A stretch of DNA of 54,110 bases from Candidatus Aenigmatarchaeota archaeon (GCA_018920315.1 JAHLMP010000005.1:1-54110); one strand, 5' to 3'; shown: positions 1 to 10,027, numbered from the stretch's first letter. Program-made: numbers and translations. Notes: generated by a model not told the origin, from the sequence alone.

Positions 1-1
1 C

Positions 2-193
2 AATGTTGGTCATATCCATACCTGTACATTAAGAGCTTTAGTAGAGTTGGGAGAATATTATAATTTCAATGTAATAAAGAAATATGGTTTAAAAATGCCA
101 TATCCCAACCCCTTTGTAAGGATTGTAGATAAAATTTTATCTAGGTTACCGCAATTATCTACAAGATACTTAGTTCTTTTTCGTAAAGAATAA
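2..193 (+). CDS. C-terminal fragment of a probable class I SAM methyltransferase (truncated by window start)
   Basis: Open frame from nt 2 reads NVGHIHTCTLRALVELGEYYNFNVIKKYGLKMPYPNPFVRIVDKILSRLPQLSTRYLVLFRKE*; GHxxxxTxxxLxxLxxxxxFxV resembles SAM-MTase C-termini. Confidence 0.5.
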   Translation, partial: NVGHIHTCTLRALVELGEYYNFNVIKKYGLKMPYPNPFVRIVDKILSRLPQLSTRYLVLFRKE

Positions 194-233
194 AATTGAT
201 GGTTTTATAATTGAATAGAACTTTTATTTTGTT

Positions 234-914
234 TTGATGTTTAATTTTATTCTTTTTTCATTAATTTATAAAATTACATTGAGGATTAATGGAGGTGCTA
301 TTATAAAAATTGATAATATAAGTTATGAAATCGAAACTAAAAATTTGACATGGATTGATTTAAATCCAATGTATCTAGAAGAAGGTAATCACACTCTAGA
401 GATTTTAGCTAATGACAGTGCCGATATTGATGTAGTTTGGCTCTATTCCGTAGAAAGAAATGAAACCTTAGAAGATCTTTTTGCTTCTGAAGAAACTCCG
501 GCAGAGGTTTTGAATTATTCAAAAATCAACCCTACTCTCTGGAAAGTTCGGGTGAATGCCTCAAAGCCTTTTATGTTGAGCTTTGCTGAAAGCTATGATC
601 CTTTATGGGAAGCAAGGGTTTATAAAGATGGAAAGAAGGTTGAAGTCGCGAAGTCGATTCAATTATATGGAGTTATAAATGGCTTTTGGATTAATACCAC
701 TGGCGAGAATTTAGAAATAGTTATAAGATACACCCCTCAAGACTGGTTTGAAATGGGATTGGTCATTAGTGGAATTACTTTTGCTTTTTGCATTTTCTAT
801 TTGATTTATGATTGGAGAAAAAGCAAAGGTGATATATGGGCCAAGAGATTGGAAAAGAGCATTAATGAAAAAATGAGAAATTTGAAATTATTAAGAAAGA
901 TGCATAATTTTTAA
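234..914 (+). CDS. membrane-anchored protein with extracellular beta-rich domain and C-terminal TM helix
   Basis: ORF; WFEMGLVISGITFAFCIFYLIYDW TM segment; start uncertain. Confidence 0.6.
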   Translation: MMFNFILFSLIYKITLRINGGAIIKIDNISYEIETKNLTWIDLNPMYLEEGNHTLEILANDSADIDVVWLYSVERNETLEDLFASEETPAEVLNYSKINPTLWKVRVNASKPFMLSFAESYDPLWEARVYKDGKKVEVAKSIQLYGVINGFWINTTGENLEIVIRYTPQDWFEMGLVISGITFAFCIFYLIYDWRKSKGDIWAKRLEKSINEKMRNLKLLRKMHNF

Positions 915-922
915 GAGAGATA

Positions 923-956
923 AAGGAGCGATAATTAGATATAAGGAGCGATAATT
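923..956. repeat. 20-bp-period direct repeat AAGGAGCGATAATT x2
   Basis: aaggagcgataatt at 923-936 and 943-956, upstream of the 1029 gene. Confidence 0.8.
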
Positions 957-1028
957 TATTAAAAATCTTACAAATATTCTAAAGGCTAAGAATAAAGTTT
1001 AAATATATATGAAAATAAGTTCATCTAT

Positions 1029-1586
1029 ATGAAAACAATTTCATATGAAAGTATTATTTGGAGATCAAATACTGCTTTGAGATTGCTTCTTTTTTTCTTT
1101 GAGACACCGAACAAAGAATTTTATGAAAGGGAGATCCAGAAAAAAACCTACCTAAGTTTAGGTGCTGTGAACAAATATTTGAAATTGTTAGCAAAAGAAA
1201 AATTCCTATTTCTAAAAAAGTATGGTAGGATGAACTTTTTCAAGCTTAATAGAGATAATTTGGTTGTAAAATATTTGAAAATAGCTTATAATCTTTCAAA
1301 GCCTTTAGTTGAGGAATTAAAAGAAGTTGGCAAGAAATTTGGTATTAAAATGTATCTTTATGGTTCTGTAGCTAGAGGAGAGGATGACGAAAATAGCGAT
1401 TGGGATATATTAGTCATAGGAGATATAAGAGCAAATGAATTGGAGCCTGATATCTCTCGTATAAGAAAAAAATTTAATAAAAATATAAAACTTAGCATCT
1501 TTAGCAGAGCCGAGTGGCTCAAAATGCAAAAAATAGACCCAGCGTTTTATGAAAGAGTAGAAAAAGATAAAATTGAGCTGGTTTGA
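1029..1586 (+). CDS. HTH + minimal nucleotidyltransferase (MNT), antitoxin-like
   Basis: N-terminal winged-HTH-like region; GSVARGEDDENSDWDILV nucleotidyltransferase motif. Confidence 0.85.
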   Translation: MKTISYESIIWRSNTALRLLLFFFETPNKEFYEREIQKKTYLSLGAVNKYLKLLAKEKFLFLKKYGRMNFFKLNRDNLVVKYLKIAYNLSKPLVEELKEVGKKFGIKMYLYGSVARGEDDENSDWDILVIGDIRANELEPDISRIRKKFNKNIKLSIFSRAEWLKMQKIDPAFYERVEKDKIELV

Positions 1587-2002
1587 TGAACATAGATGAA
1601 TGTATAAATGAGGGTTATTTGAGAAGAATAAATCCTCAACCAAATCTTATAGAAAAAGAATTGAAAGAAGCAGAATATGATCTAAATAGTGCTATCCGTG
1701 CAATAGAAGAAAAAGATTTCAAGTGGTGTATAATAAAATGCTATTATTCGATGTTCCATGCAGCAAGAGCAGTTTTGTTTTCAATAGGTTTAAAAGAACG
1801 AAGGCATTTTGCTATTCAAGTTGTATTAGAAGATTTAGTCAAGAAAGGTAAACTAGAGGCTATATATTTAGATTATTTCTCAGCTGCAATGGAATGGAGA
1901 GAAAATGCAGATTATAGGTACAAATATTCAGAAGAAATAGCAAAGGATATAGTTGAGAATGCTAAAAGTTTTCTACTAAGAATGAAAAAACTACTAAAAT
2001 GA
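1583..2002 (+). CDS. HEPN domain protein (toxin-like partner of MNT)
   Basis: All-helical, CYYSMFHAARAVLFSIGLKERRHFAI; 4-nt overlap with the MNT gene. Confidence 0.8.
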   Translation: MMNIDECINEGYLRRINPQPNLIEKELKEAEYDLNSAIRAIEEKDFKWCIIKCYYSMFHAARAVLFSIGLKERRHFAIQVVLEDLVKKGKLEAIYLDYFSAAMEWRENADYRYKYSEEIAKDIVENAKSFLLRMKKLLK

Positions 2003-2285
2003 TAAGATAAAGAGGATACGCTCTTTTTGTTCATTCTAAAATTATCTCTTTATTCAAACAATAAAGAAAAGCATAGAAAATAAAAAATCTAAACTATGAA
2101 TATTTAAAGTTTTTTAATTTTAATAGTGGTAAAATAAAATATTTTGAAAGAATTCTATTAGAAGAAATAAAAAAGTGGATGAAAAGAAAGGAAACAAAGA
2201 TAATTCAATATGTTGGATAATACTTTATTATATGAAGTGAGAATTTATAATTCCATTCTATACTTAATCTAAGATCGAAGAAGAA

Positions 2286-2906
2286 TTATTCAAACCGAGA
2301 GCTTCTTATATGAGAGCTCTTCATATAATCAATAAAGAGAAGAATAACGCCTATAACCAAAAAATAGTAAGCATATATCGCTATAAGATTTGCTCTATCT
2401 TCGAAGCCTTGCGCTAAGGCTATTGCTGAAATTATTAGAAGAAATAGAGCAAAAGCTATAGGAATTCTTTCATCTAATTTTAGCTTTATGGATATAGGAA
2501 TGTATAGCAAAAGCGCAAAGAAGGAAAAATCGTGAATACTCATAGTTGGATATATTATGTAGAGAAAGAAAAGATAAACGATAAAAAGAATTGTTCTTAT
2601 AGGATGCTTTCTTGCCCATGCGATTAGTGATAGTGTTATGTCACTTAATACAATCTTCTTTGATATTTTTCTCGTTTTTGTTTTTGCTTTCTTCTTTACA
2701 CTAATTTTAATATTAAAAAGATCTATTCTTATGACTTTTGTTAGCACTAATAAAAACCCTAAAAAAGCGAGAATTACAATTAGTCTCCATTCTATTTCTG
2801 GAAGTACAAAAGGATTGTATCTTTTATATATTATAACTGCTATCGTAAATATTATGAAGAAGATGAAAACCTCTGACAAAATTCTGGTATAAAAATCTTT
2901 TTTCAT
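2286..2906 (-). CDS. multi-pass membrane protein
   Basis: ORF with several hydrophobic helices. Confidence 0.6.
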   Translation of the reverse strand: MKKDFYTRILSEVFIFFIIFTIAVIIYKRYNPFVLPEIEWRLIVILAFLGFLLVLTKVIRIDLFNIKISVKKKAKTKTRKISKKIVLSDITLSLIAWARKHPIRTILFIVYLFFLYIIYPTMSIHDFSFFALLLYIPISIKLKLDERIPIAFALFLLIISAIALAQGFEDRANLIAIYAYYFLVIGVILLFIDYMKSSHIRSSRFE

Positions 2907-3096
2907 TTCTCTTCAAATTGAATATCTAAGATTTTATTTAAAAATTCATATAAAATTCTAAAGTAATGATTAAAAATTTGATAAAAATACTATAAATTTA
3001 TAAAAATCTCCAGGAAAAAAAAATTTATATACTCTAAAAATAATATTAAATATAAATTTGTTGCTATATAGTAATTGAATTGTAACATGTGATCTA

Positions 3097-4473
3097 ATGA
3101 AAAGGGGCGCTATATTCAAAAATTCTAAGGTAGTATCTCTTGTGCTTACATTAATCTTAGTATTTGCGATACTCTTTTCAGGACCAGCAAGTGCTGTGAG
3201 GGTTGGAATAATTGGGCTTCCAGAAACAATTAATGTTGGAGAAGAAGTAAGCTTTCAAACTTATGTTGATATTGAAACAAGCGAGCGCGTGCCTTTCCAG
3301 AATTTCACTTTGGAGATTATCCATGTAGATGGGGGAGAAAAGATTACTTGCATATTTGACATAAATGGAAGTTTGCTCGATGGCTCTAGTGAGGAGTGCG
3401 GAGCAATTAACATAACTCCTTCTCATAGTTATTTAAGCTATGGATATGGGTATCTTTTTGGCTATGGGTATGGGTATGATGGTTCTTCTTGGGGCTTTCA
3501 GAACTATACATTTGGCGAAGGTTATGGATATGGTTATGGTTACGGGTATGGTTATCCAAGCTATGAAACCTCTGAGCTTCTCTTCAATATAAGTTGGAAC
3601 ACAAACGATTTTAGTGATGGAGATTATACAATAAAATTCTATGCAACAGCAAAAAGTGGAAATAATTATTACATGTTTTCTAGCTCAGATTATACCATTA
3701 CACTTAAAAAACCAACAATCACAACAACTACAACCATATCGCAAGGGGTTTCATATCCAGTTATTGGGCCAATAAGACCTTCCACAACAGTTATTTCAAG
3801 TATGAAGGCGTTTTCATATTTAGGAAGTGCAAAAGCTGGAGAAAGCTACATATTCAACTTCTCGAAAGCGAGCGATCTGATGATAAGAGAGATAGAAGTA
3901 AGGTTCGCTTCTAATACAAGCGGTACTAGAATAGATGTTGAAAGAGTAGACTCGTTACCAAGTGGGGTGCCTTCTCCTATCGGGATAGTAGCTTCGAGTG
4001 AGGGGCTTGTCTTTTCTTACTTTATAATAAATTGCTCTGTGCCAAACAATAACATAACATTAATAACAATAAGGTTTGATGTTCCTCGTTCTTGGTTAGA
4101 AGAGAATGGAATAGATCCTAGCACCATATCATTAGCAAGATTTTCAGAAGGTGTTTGGACAAGACTCCCTACAAGATTAATTGCAATGGATGAGCGCTAC
4201 TATCGCTTTGAAGCTATAACTTCTGGATTTTCAGTTTTTGCAATCTTAGGAGAGAGGTTTGTACCAACAACTACAATAGAATTTACTACAATACCAACAA
4301 CTATTCCAACAACAGTATATGTACCAACAACCACGGTAGAAGAAGAGGGATTGAAAGAAGAGAAACGCGATATTATTATAATTATGATTTTAGCTATAAT
4401 AATAGTAGCAATTTTAGCTGTAACATTCTTGCTAAGTAGAAAGAGAGGAGGAAAAATCACACAAAGCACATAG
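3097..4473 (+). CDS. secreted/surface protein with Gly-Tyr repeats, PGF-pre-PGF-like domain, Thr-rich linkers and C-terminal TM
   Basis: Signal peptide, GYGYGYGYGYGY tract, PGF-pre-PGF-like domain (AGESYIFNFSKASDLMIREIEVRF...SGFSVFAILG), C-terminal TM + basic tail. Confidence 0.75.
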   Translation: MKRGAIFKNSKVVSLVLTLILVFAILFSGPASAVRVGIIGLPETINVGEEVSFQTYVDIETSERVPFQNFTLEIIHVDGGEKITCIFDINGSLLDGSSEECGAINITPSHSYLSYGYGYLFGYGYGYDGSSWGFQNYTFGEGYGYGYGYGYGYPSYETSELLFNISWNTNDFSDGDYTIKFYATAKSGNNYYMFSSSDYTITLKKPTITTTTTISQGVSYPVIGPIRPSTTVISSMKAFSYLGSAKAGESYIFNFSKASDLMIREIEVRFASNTSGTRIDVERVDSLPSGVPSPIGIVASSEGLVFSYFIINCSVPNNNITLITIRFDVPRSWLEENGIDPSTISLARFSEGVWTRLPTRLIAMDERYYRFEAITSGFSVFAILGERFVPTTTIEFTTIPTTIPTTVYVPTTTVEEEGLKEEKRDIIIIMILAIIIVAILAVTFLLSRKRGGKITQST

Positions 4474-4529
4474 TTTTTTTCAAAATCTTTTTTTCAGATT
4501 TTAAACCTTTTCTTTAAAATTATTAAATT

Positions 4530-4796
4530 ATGAGATTAAGAAATTTAGGAACTGTAAAATTAAAAGAAGAAAATAAATTTTATACTATAATATTAGATGA
4601 TGAAAGAGAAAAGCTATACAAGTTAATAGATCATCATAATAGCCAGAATCGCTCGAGTAGAAGATATGCAAAATCATCGGTTATAATAGAGGAGCTAGAT
4701 GAAAGCGTTTCAAATTATATTGTAGATTTATTCGATTTCTTGCTTCAATATCATATTAAAAAAAGATTCGAAGTATATAGACCTTGGTTATGTTAA
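4530..4796 (+). CDS. hypothetical protein
   Basis: ORF, 88 aa. Confidence 0.45.
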   Translation: MRLRNLGTVKLKEENKFYTIILDDEREKLYKLIDHHNSQNRSSRRYAKSSVIIEELDESVSNYIVDLFDFLLQYHIKKRFEVYRPWLC

Positions 4797-4954
4797 GCTG
4801 ATAAATTGTAGAAATACTGTCAATAGCTTCTAAGAGCCTTTAAGTTCTACTGCAATTTTCGAAGATAAAAAAATTAAGGCGAAATCTCGTTCTAGCAAAA
4901 ACCTTTAATTTAAAATTAAAGATTAAAGATTGTAATTATTTTTCGGATGTTTTT

Positions 4955-5365
4955 ATGGAAAGGCTTAAAAGGATTGGAAAAGATGATAATGGAAAGCTAA
5001 TATATATAAGTAAAGAAGGTAGATTTTATCAGAGATTTGATATTGGTGAAGATGCTATTTTCGTTAACCTTCCATTTCCTCGAGACTATTGCCCTCATTT
5101 TGAGCTTTTATTTCCAATGGATTTTATAATTAAAGCAGGTATAGATAGCGAAGAAGGTGATAAAATGGTAAAATTAAAATTTTTGGGAATTTTTGATAAC
5201 ATAGAAGGAGGAAGGAGAGAAATATATGTAAGTGAAGAAGGAGAATATTATTATAAGGTTGTGAAAGGAAATGAGGAGCATTATTATCCTATAAGGAGCA
5301 GAGAAGAAAAGGACTACATTAATATGCATTTAGAATATATAGTAAAGCGAAAAAATCAAAAATAA
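4955..5365 (+). CDS. hypothetical protein
   Basis: ORF, 136 aa. Confidence 0.5.
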   Translation: MERLKRIGKDDNGKLIYISKEGRFYQRFDIGEDAIFVNLPFPRDYCPHFELLFPMDFIIKAGIDSEEGDKMVKLKFLGIFDNIEGGRREIYVSEEGEYYYKVVKGNEEHYYPIRSREEKDYINMHLEYIVKRKNQK

Positions 5366-5390
5366 AAAAGAAAATAAACAAAATTAAATT

Positions 5391-6143
5391 ATGAAGAAAA
5401 AGATTTCAATAACGATAGAAGATAGATTTCTGAAATATATAGATTCGTTAATTGATAATTCGAAAATAAAGAATAGATCTCAAGCAATTGAGAGTATTGT
5501 CAAAAATTTTCTGGAAGTTGAGAAAAAGGCCATAATACTCGCTGGTGGAAGTGAAAGCGTGCTTAGATATAAAAATACTTATAAGCCACTAATGAAAATA
5601 GAAGGTAAGGAAATAATAAAGAATACAGTAGAAATTCTATCGAAATATGGGGTAAAGGAAGTGATGATAGCAACCCCTATAGCAAATAAGATAATTCCTT
5701 TGTTTAATGATATGCAACAGGTTAATTTTATCTATATAGACGATAATTGTTCTGGTACTGCTGGAGCAGTAAAGCTTTGTGAAAAGTATATAAACTCTGA
5801 TTTTTTTGTTGTTGCAAGTGATATTTATTTTGATTTTGATTTGAATAAAATGATGATGTTTCATAAGTCACATGGAGGTCTTGTAACAATAGCAACCACA
5901 ACGACAAGATTAAATGAAAGTAAGGATCAGATAGAGTTTGAAGGTAATAGAGTTATAAAATTTGATTATGGCTCTAGAGAAAGAACCTTCTCTATAAATG
6001 CTGGCATTTATGCTATGAGTCCAAAGATTTTTGAAATCATACCAAAGAAAGGTTCTTTAGAAAAGGATGTTTTTCCAAAGCTAACGAGCGAAGGCAAGAT
6101 CTATGCGTATAATTTCTCTGGAAAGTGGATCCATATCTCTTAG
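5391..6143 (+). CDS. ribbon-helix-helix DNA-binding domain fused to NDP-sugar nucleotidyltransferase-like domain
   Basis: N-term KKISITIEDRFLKYIDSLIDNSKIKNRSQAIESIVKNFL (RHH) followed by AIILAGG...YKPLMKIEGKEII...GTAGAV...D-YFDFDL (nucleotidyltransferase fold). Confidence 0.8.
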   Translation: MKKKISITIEDRFLKYIDSLIDNSKIKNRSQAIESIVKNFLEVEKKAIILAGGSESVLRYKNTYKPLMKIEGKEIIKNTVEILSKYGVKEVMIATPIANKIIPLFNDMQQVNFIYIDDNCSGTAGAVKLCEKYINSDFFVVASDIYFDFDLNKMMMFHKSHGGLVTIATTTTRLNESKDQIEFEGNRVIKFDYGSRERTFSINAGIYAMSPKIFEIIPKKGSLEKDVFPKLTSEGKIYAYNFSGKWIHIS

Positions 6144-6240
6144 ACTATTTTTCATTTTCGATATTTTCTATATTAGTAAGGTTATTTAGCTAGCAATAAC
6201 ATTACTTTTAATTCTACCAAAATCTTTAAATATTAAAAAT

Positions 6241-6280
6241 AGTATAAAGTAGTATAAAGTAATACTAAGTAGTATAAATT
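6241..6280. promoter_or_regulatory. four tandem 10-bp repeats (AGTATAAAGT), putative operator
   Basis: AGTATAAAGT|AGTATAAAGT|AATACTAAGT|AGTATAAATT, just downstream of TATA-like ctttaaatatt and 48 bp upstream of the 6328 start. Confidence 0.65.
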
Positions 6281-6327
6281 GCCTTGCGATAAAGTTACGT
6301 TAAAATCGATTTGCAAGTTCGATATAT

Positions 6328-7104
6328 ATGTATAGAGAAAGACAAAAAGTAAGAGCTGCGTTTTTTGATGTTGATGGCGTGCTTAAAGATTACTCCCCTC
6401 AAGGCTTAGCTCAAAGATTTGAAGAAGAAGCAATAGAGGGCTTATCTAGATTAAATGAAGATGGAATAATAATAGGCTACGCTTCTGGAAAATGTTGTGA
6501 TTATTTATTCGAATGTGCCTCCTTATCAGGTACTCTATATGAGAACAGCATAATTATTGGAGAAAATGGAGGGATAATAAGTTTAAATGGCTCTAAAATT
6601 GTTTACGATAGATATATGGAAGATTTATACAAAGCAAGAGAACACTTAGAAAGATATAAAAATTCTAATAACATTTATGAGATACCGAGCAAAAAGGGAG
6701 TATGCAATATTAGAGAAGAAGATAAAGAGTCTATGATAACTTTATTATTTGATCCTAGAGAAAAAGAGATTGTAGAAAGATTTTTACATGAAAATCTTGA
6801 TTGCTTTCCTAATCTACATATTTTGTTTGGTAATTGTTATGTAGATATAAATCAAATGGGTTGTGACAAAGGTTATAGTATAAGAAAAGTTTGCGAACTT
6901 TTAGGATTGCCATTATCAGATGTGGCTGCCGTAGGGGATGGAAATAACGATATTCCAATGCTAGATTTAGTTAAACATCCTGCATGTCCTTCAAACTCAA
7001 AAGAGAATATAAAAGAGCTTGTGAGAAAAAGAAATGGATATGTTGCAAGTTATCCTATAGGAAAGGGTACTAAAGAGATTTGCTTAGAATATTTATTAAG
7101 GTAA
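6328..7104 (+). CDS. HAD-superfamily (Cof/IIB-like) sugar phosphatase
   Basis: FFDVDGVL; VGDGNNDIPML motif. Confidence 0.8.
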   Translation: MYRERQKVRAAFFDVDGVLKDYSPQGLAQRFEEEAIEGLSRLNEDGIIIGYASGKCCDYLFECASLSGTLYENSIIIGENGGIISLNGSKIVYDRYMEDLYKAREHLERYKNSNNIYEIPSKKGVCNIREEDKESMITLLFDPREKEIVERFLHENLDCFPNLHILFGNCYVDINQMGCDKGYSIRKVCELLGLPLSDVAAVGDGNNDIPMLDLVKHPACPSNSKENIKELVRKRNGYVASYPIGKGTKEICLEYLLR

Positions 7105-7133
7105 AGTAGAAAATAATTATAAGTGTTGATTAC

Positions 7134-8033
7134 ATGAAAGATGTTTTGACAATAGGAGAATTGCTCATAGATTTTATTGGCGGAGAAGGATCTTTGGAGG
7201 AAACTAAAACTTTCGAAAAATGCTTTGGTGGTGCTCCTGGAAATCTTGCTATAGCTTGTTCAAGGCTTGGATTAAAAGTAGGAATAATCTCAAGGGTTGG
7301 CAATGATGCCTTTGGCAGATTTCTTTTAGATACTTTGAAAAGAGAAGGGGTAGATACAAGTTATATTGAGATTGATGAAAAGTATAAAACTGGCTTAGCA
7401 TTTGTCTCTCATATAAAAGAAAGGCAATTTCTTTTTTATAGAGGAGCGGAAATGTTCATTAAAGGAAGAGAAGAGTTAGATAATTTTAGATACATCTGTT
7501 TTGGCTCTATACCATTAATAACTGAAACATCTAGAAGAGCTGTTTTAAAAGCAATAAAGATAGGAAAGAAAATAGGAGCAAAAATCTGTTTTGATCCAAA
7601 CATAAGATTGAATCTCTGGAAAGAAGATACGCTAGATTGGGTAAGAAAAATTCTTGAGAAGGTTGATTTATTACTTTTGACTGAAGAGGAAGGTAAAATG
7701 ATATTTGAAGAAAGAAATCTTGAAACGCTAGTAGAAAATATAAGAAAAAAATTCGAGTTGATAGGAATAAAAATGGGAGCAAGAGGATCTATGATAATAC
7801 AAGGAAATAAGATAGTGAAAATGCCTGCAATAAGGGTTAAGGTTATCGACACTACAGGAGCAGGAGACGCATGGAATGCTGGCCTTCTATTTAGCTTGAT
7901 TAATGGTTATGATCTAATTACCTCAGCAAAAATAGCAAATATCTGCGGAGCACTTTGTGTTAGCAAGAAAGGAGCGATAACAGCATTACCAAGGAAGAAT
8001 GAAGTTTTAAGGATGTTAAAGAAATTTAGGTAA
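7134..8033 (+). CDS. PfkB-family carbohydrate kinase
   Basis: GGAPGNLAIACSRLG and DTTGAGDAWNAGLL signatures. Confidence 0.9.
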   Translation: MKDVLTIGELLIDFIGGEGSLEETKTFEKCFGGAPGNLAIACSRLGLKVGIISRVGNDAFGRFLLDTLKREGVDTSYIEIDEKYKTGLAFVSHIKERQFLFYRGAEMFIKGREELDNFRYICFGSIPLITETSRRAVLKAIKIGKKIGAKICFDPNIRLNLWKEDTLDWVRKILEKVDLLLLTEEEGKMIFEERNLETLVENIRKKFELIGIKMGARGSMIIQGNKIVKMPAIRVKVIDTTGAGDAWNAGLLFSLINGYDLITSAKIANICGALCVSKKGAITALPRKNEVLRMLKKFR

Positions 8034-8765
8034 TAAACTTATAAATAAGAAAATGATTAAGACAATTATTGGCTGATGCAAAAAATATATCTTTAAAGAA
8101 TTTTTTCCTAAAAATGCAAACAGCTTAACAAACTTAAAAGAAGATATTTTTCTTATTTTAAAACTCCTTCTTCCATCGCGATAGAAAACATTTCCTAAAT
8201 ATATTCCAATTAAAATAAGTCCGAACCATGGAAAAATAGGAAAGTAATCTAAAGATGAGAAGTTTCTAGGGGCTAATCCTAGAAAAAGTAAATAAGAAAA
8301 ATTAAATGAGAGTTGAAAGAGAAATAAGCCTATTAAAATGAAGAAAAAACCAAAAATAAAATTTAGTTTATTGAATCTTAAAAATGGGTAAGCTATAATA
8401 GAAGAAACTCCAAGAAAATGTAAAATTCCAAAAATTATAAAATCGTTTTTAAGAAAGATAAACGTTATTATAGTGATAAGCACTCCTAAAGAAAATATTT
8501 TTATACCCCTTTTGAGAAATTTAAAAAATATCTTATTTCTATTCATATCTTTTATAGATCTTTTATAACTGATGTAAATGCATATTCCTGAGATTAGAAT
8601 AAAGATACTTGCTACTAATCTTGGAAAAAAGAACCAGAATAGGTAGTTTTTTATTAGTTTAATGTTTAGAAAGTAATAGAGATCGAATATAAAATGAAAT
8701 ATTATCATCATTAATACAGCTATTCCTCTTGCAAAATCTATCTCTAAAAACCTTTCTTCTTTCAT
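8016..8765 (-). CDS. DUF1624/HGSNAT-like membrane acyltransferase
   Basis: ERFLEIDFARGIAVLMMIIFHFIFDL N-terminus, multi-pass. Confidence 0.7.
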   Translation of the reverse strand: MKEERFLEIDFARGIAVLMMIIFHFIFDLYYFLNIKLIKNYLFWFFFPRLVASIFILISGICIYISYKRSIKDMNRNKIFFKFLKRGIKIFSLGVLITIITFIFLKNDFIIFGILHFLGVSSIIAYPFLRFNKLNFIFGFFFILIGLFLFQLSFNFSYLLFLGLAPRNFSSLDYFPIFPWFGLILIGIYLGNVFYRDGRRSFKIRKISSFKFVKLFAFLGKNSLKIYFLHQPIIVLIIFLFISLLPKFL

Positions 8766-8769
8766 CTAA

Positions 8770-9438
8770 TCATCTTTTATTTTTAGATTTGAAACTCATA
8801 CAAAAATCACAAATCGCAGCTATAGGACATTTTTCACAAAGTGGAGATTTCTTTTTACAATAATTTTTTGCTAGCTCATCTAGCAAAGCATGATACTCTT
8901 TATAAACTTCTATGTCCTTTGGAAGGTTTTCGTGAAAAAATCTTTGCAGCTCATCATAACCCATCTTGAAAGCATTTTTTAATATTCCTGTCCTCTCTAA
9001 TATTCTTCTTGTATATGCATCAATAACAAAATATGGCTTTTCATAAGCATATAACAAGATTGCATCGCAAGTCTCTTTTCCAATGCCATTAATCTTGAGA
9101 AGTTTTTCTCTTGTAACATTTCCTTTAATTCTCTTTAAGGTCTCTTTTAATCTTTTTGCTTTTTGTCTGTAATAACCACATGGCTTTATTATATTTTCTA
9201 ACTCTTCTTCCTTAATTTTTATTATCTTTTCTCTATTTATCAACCTCTTTTCCACAAGATTCTTTATAGCCTTTTCCACATTCTTCCAGGATGTGTTTTG
9301 TGTAAGTATTGCTCCTATAATTATCTCTAATCTCTTTGTTTTTTTGCTTCCTATAATTGGCCACCAATTTTGTCTTCCGAAGTGATTTAGTAAAATATCA
9401 TATATTTTAATTAATTTAGAATGATTTGCATCCTCCAT
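8770..9438 (-). CDS. endonuclease III-related HhH-GPD DNA glycosylase with Fe-S cluster
   Basis: LLKINGIGKETCDAILLYAYEKPYFVIDAYTRRIL; CxxxxxxCxxCxxxxxC C-term. Confidence 0.85.
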   Translation of the reverse strand: MEDANHSKLIKIYDILLNHFGRQNWWPIIGSKKTKRLEIIIGAILTQNTSWKNVEKAIKNLVEKRLINREKIIKIKEEELENIIKPCGYYRQKAKRLKETLKRIKGNVTREKLLKINGIGKETCDAILLYAYEKPYFVIDAYTRRILERTGILKNAFKMGYDELQRFFHENLPKDIEVYKEYHALLDELAKNYCKKKSPLCEKCPIAAICDFCMSFKSKNKR

Positions 9439-9454
9439 AATATTAAGTTATTTT

Positions 9455-10027
9455 CTAAAACTTTATCTCTACATCTTTCTTCTCTTCCTCTGTAGCCTTA
9501 AAGAGATCTATTGGCTTATATCTCAGAATTCTTGCTATGAACTTGTCTGGTATAGACTGAATTCTTATGTTATAATTATTAACACTATCATTGTAAAATT
9601 CTCTTCTGTCAGCGAGTTCATTTTCCAATCCACTTATTCTTTCTTGTAATTGTAAAAAATTCTTGTTTGCCTTTAAATCAGGATAATTCTCTGCTACTGC
9701 AAATAATGTTTTTAAAGCAGTTGAAATTTCATCAGAAATTTTAGCTTTTTCTTTGAGTGTGTTAGATAAGCTCCATCTTGTTCTCAACTCAGTTAACTTT
9801 TCTAATACTTCTTTTTCATATTTCATATAGCCTTTGCAAGTTTCTACAAGTTTTGGAAGTTCGTCATTTCTTTGTTTAAGTATAACATCTATGTTAGACC
9901 ATGCTTTGTTTATGTTATTTCTGAGTCTTATTAAACTGTTATATATTGTGACAAACCAAATAACTATTGAAATTATTATGAGTGTTATTACTATTCCAAG
10001 TATTATTTCTAAGTTCATCTCCATCAA
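9455..10027 (-). CDS. LemA family protein
   Basis: N-term TM, YNSLIRLRNNINKAWSNIDVILKQRNDELPKLVETCKGYMKYEKEVLEKLTELR. Confidence 0.9.
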   Translation of the reverse strand: MMEMNLEIILGIVITLIIISIVIWFVTIYNSLIRLRNNINKAWSNIDVILKQRNDELPKLVETCKGYMKYEKEVLEKLTELRTRWSLSNTLKEKAKISDEISTALKTLFAVAENYPDLKANKNFLQLQERISGLENELADRREFYNDSVNNYNIRIQSIPDKFIARILRYKPIDLFKATEEEKKDVEIKF

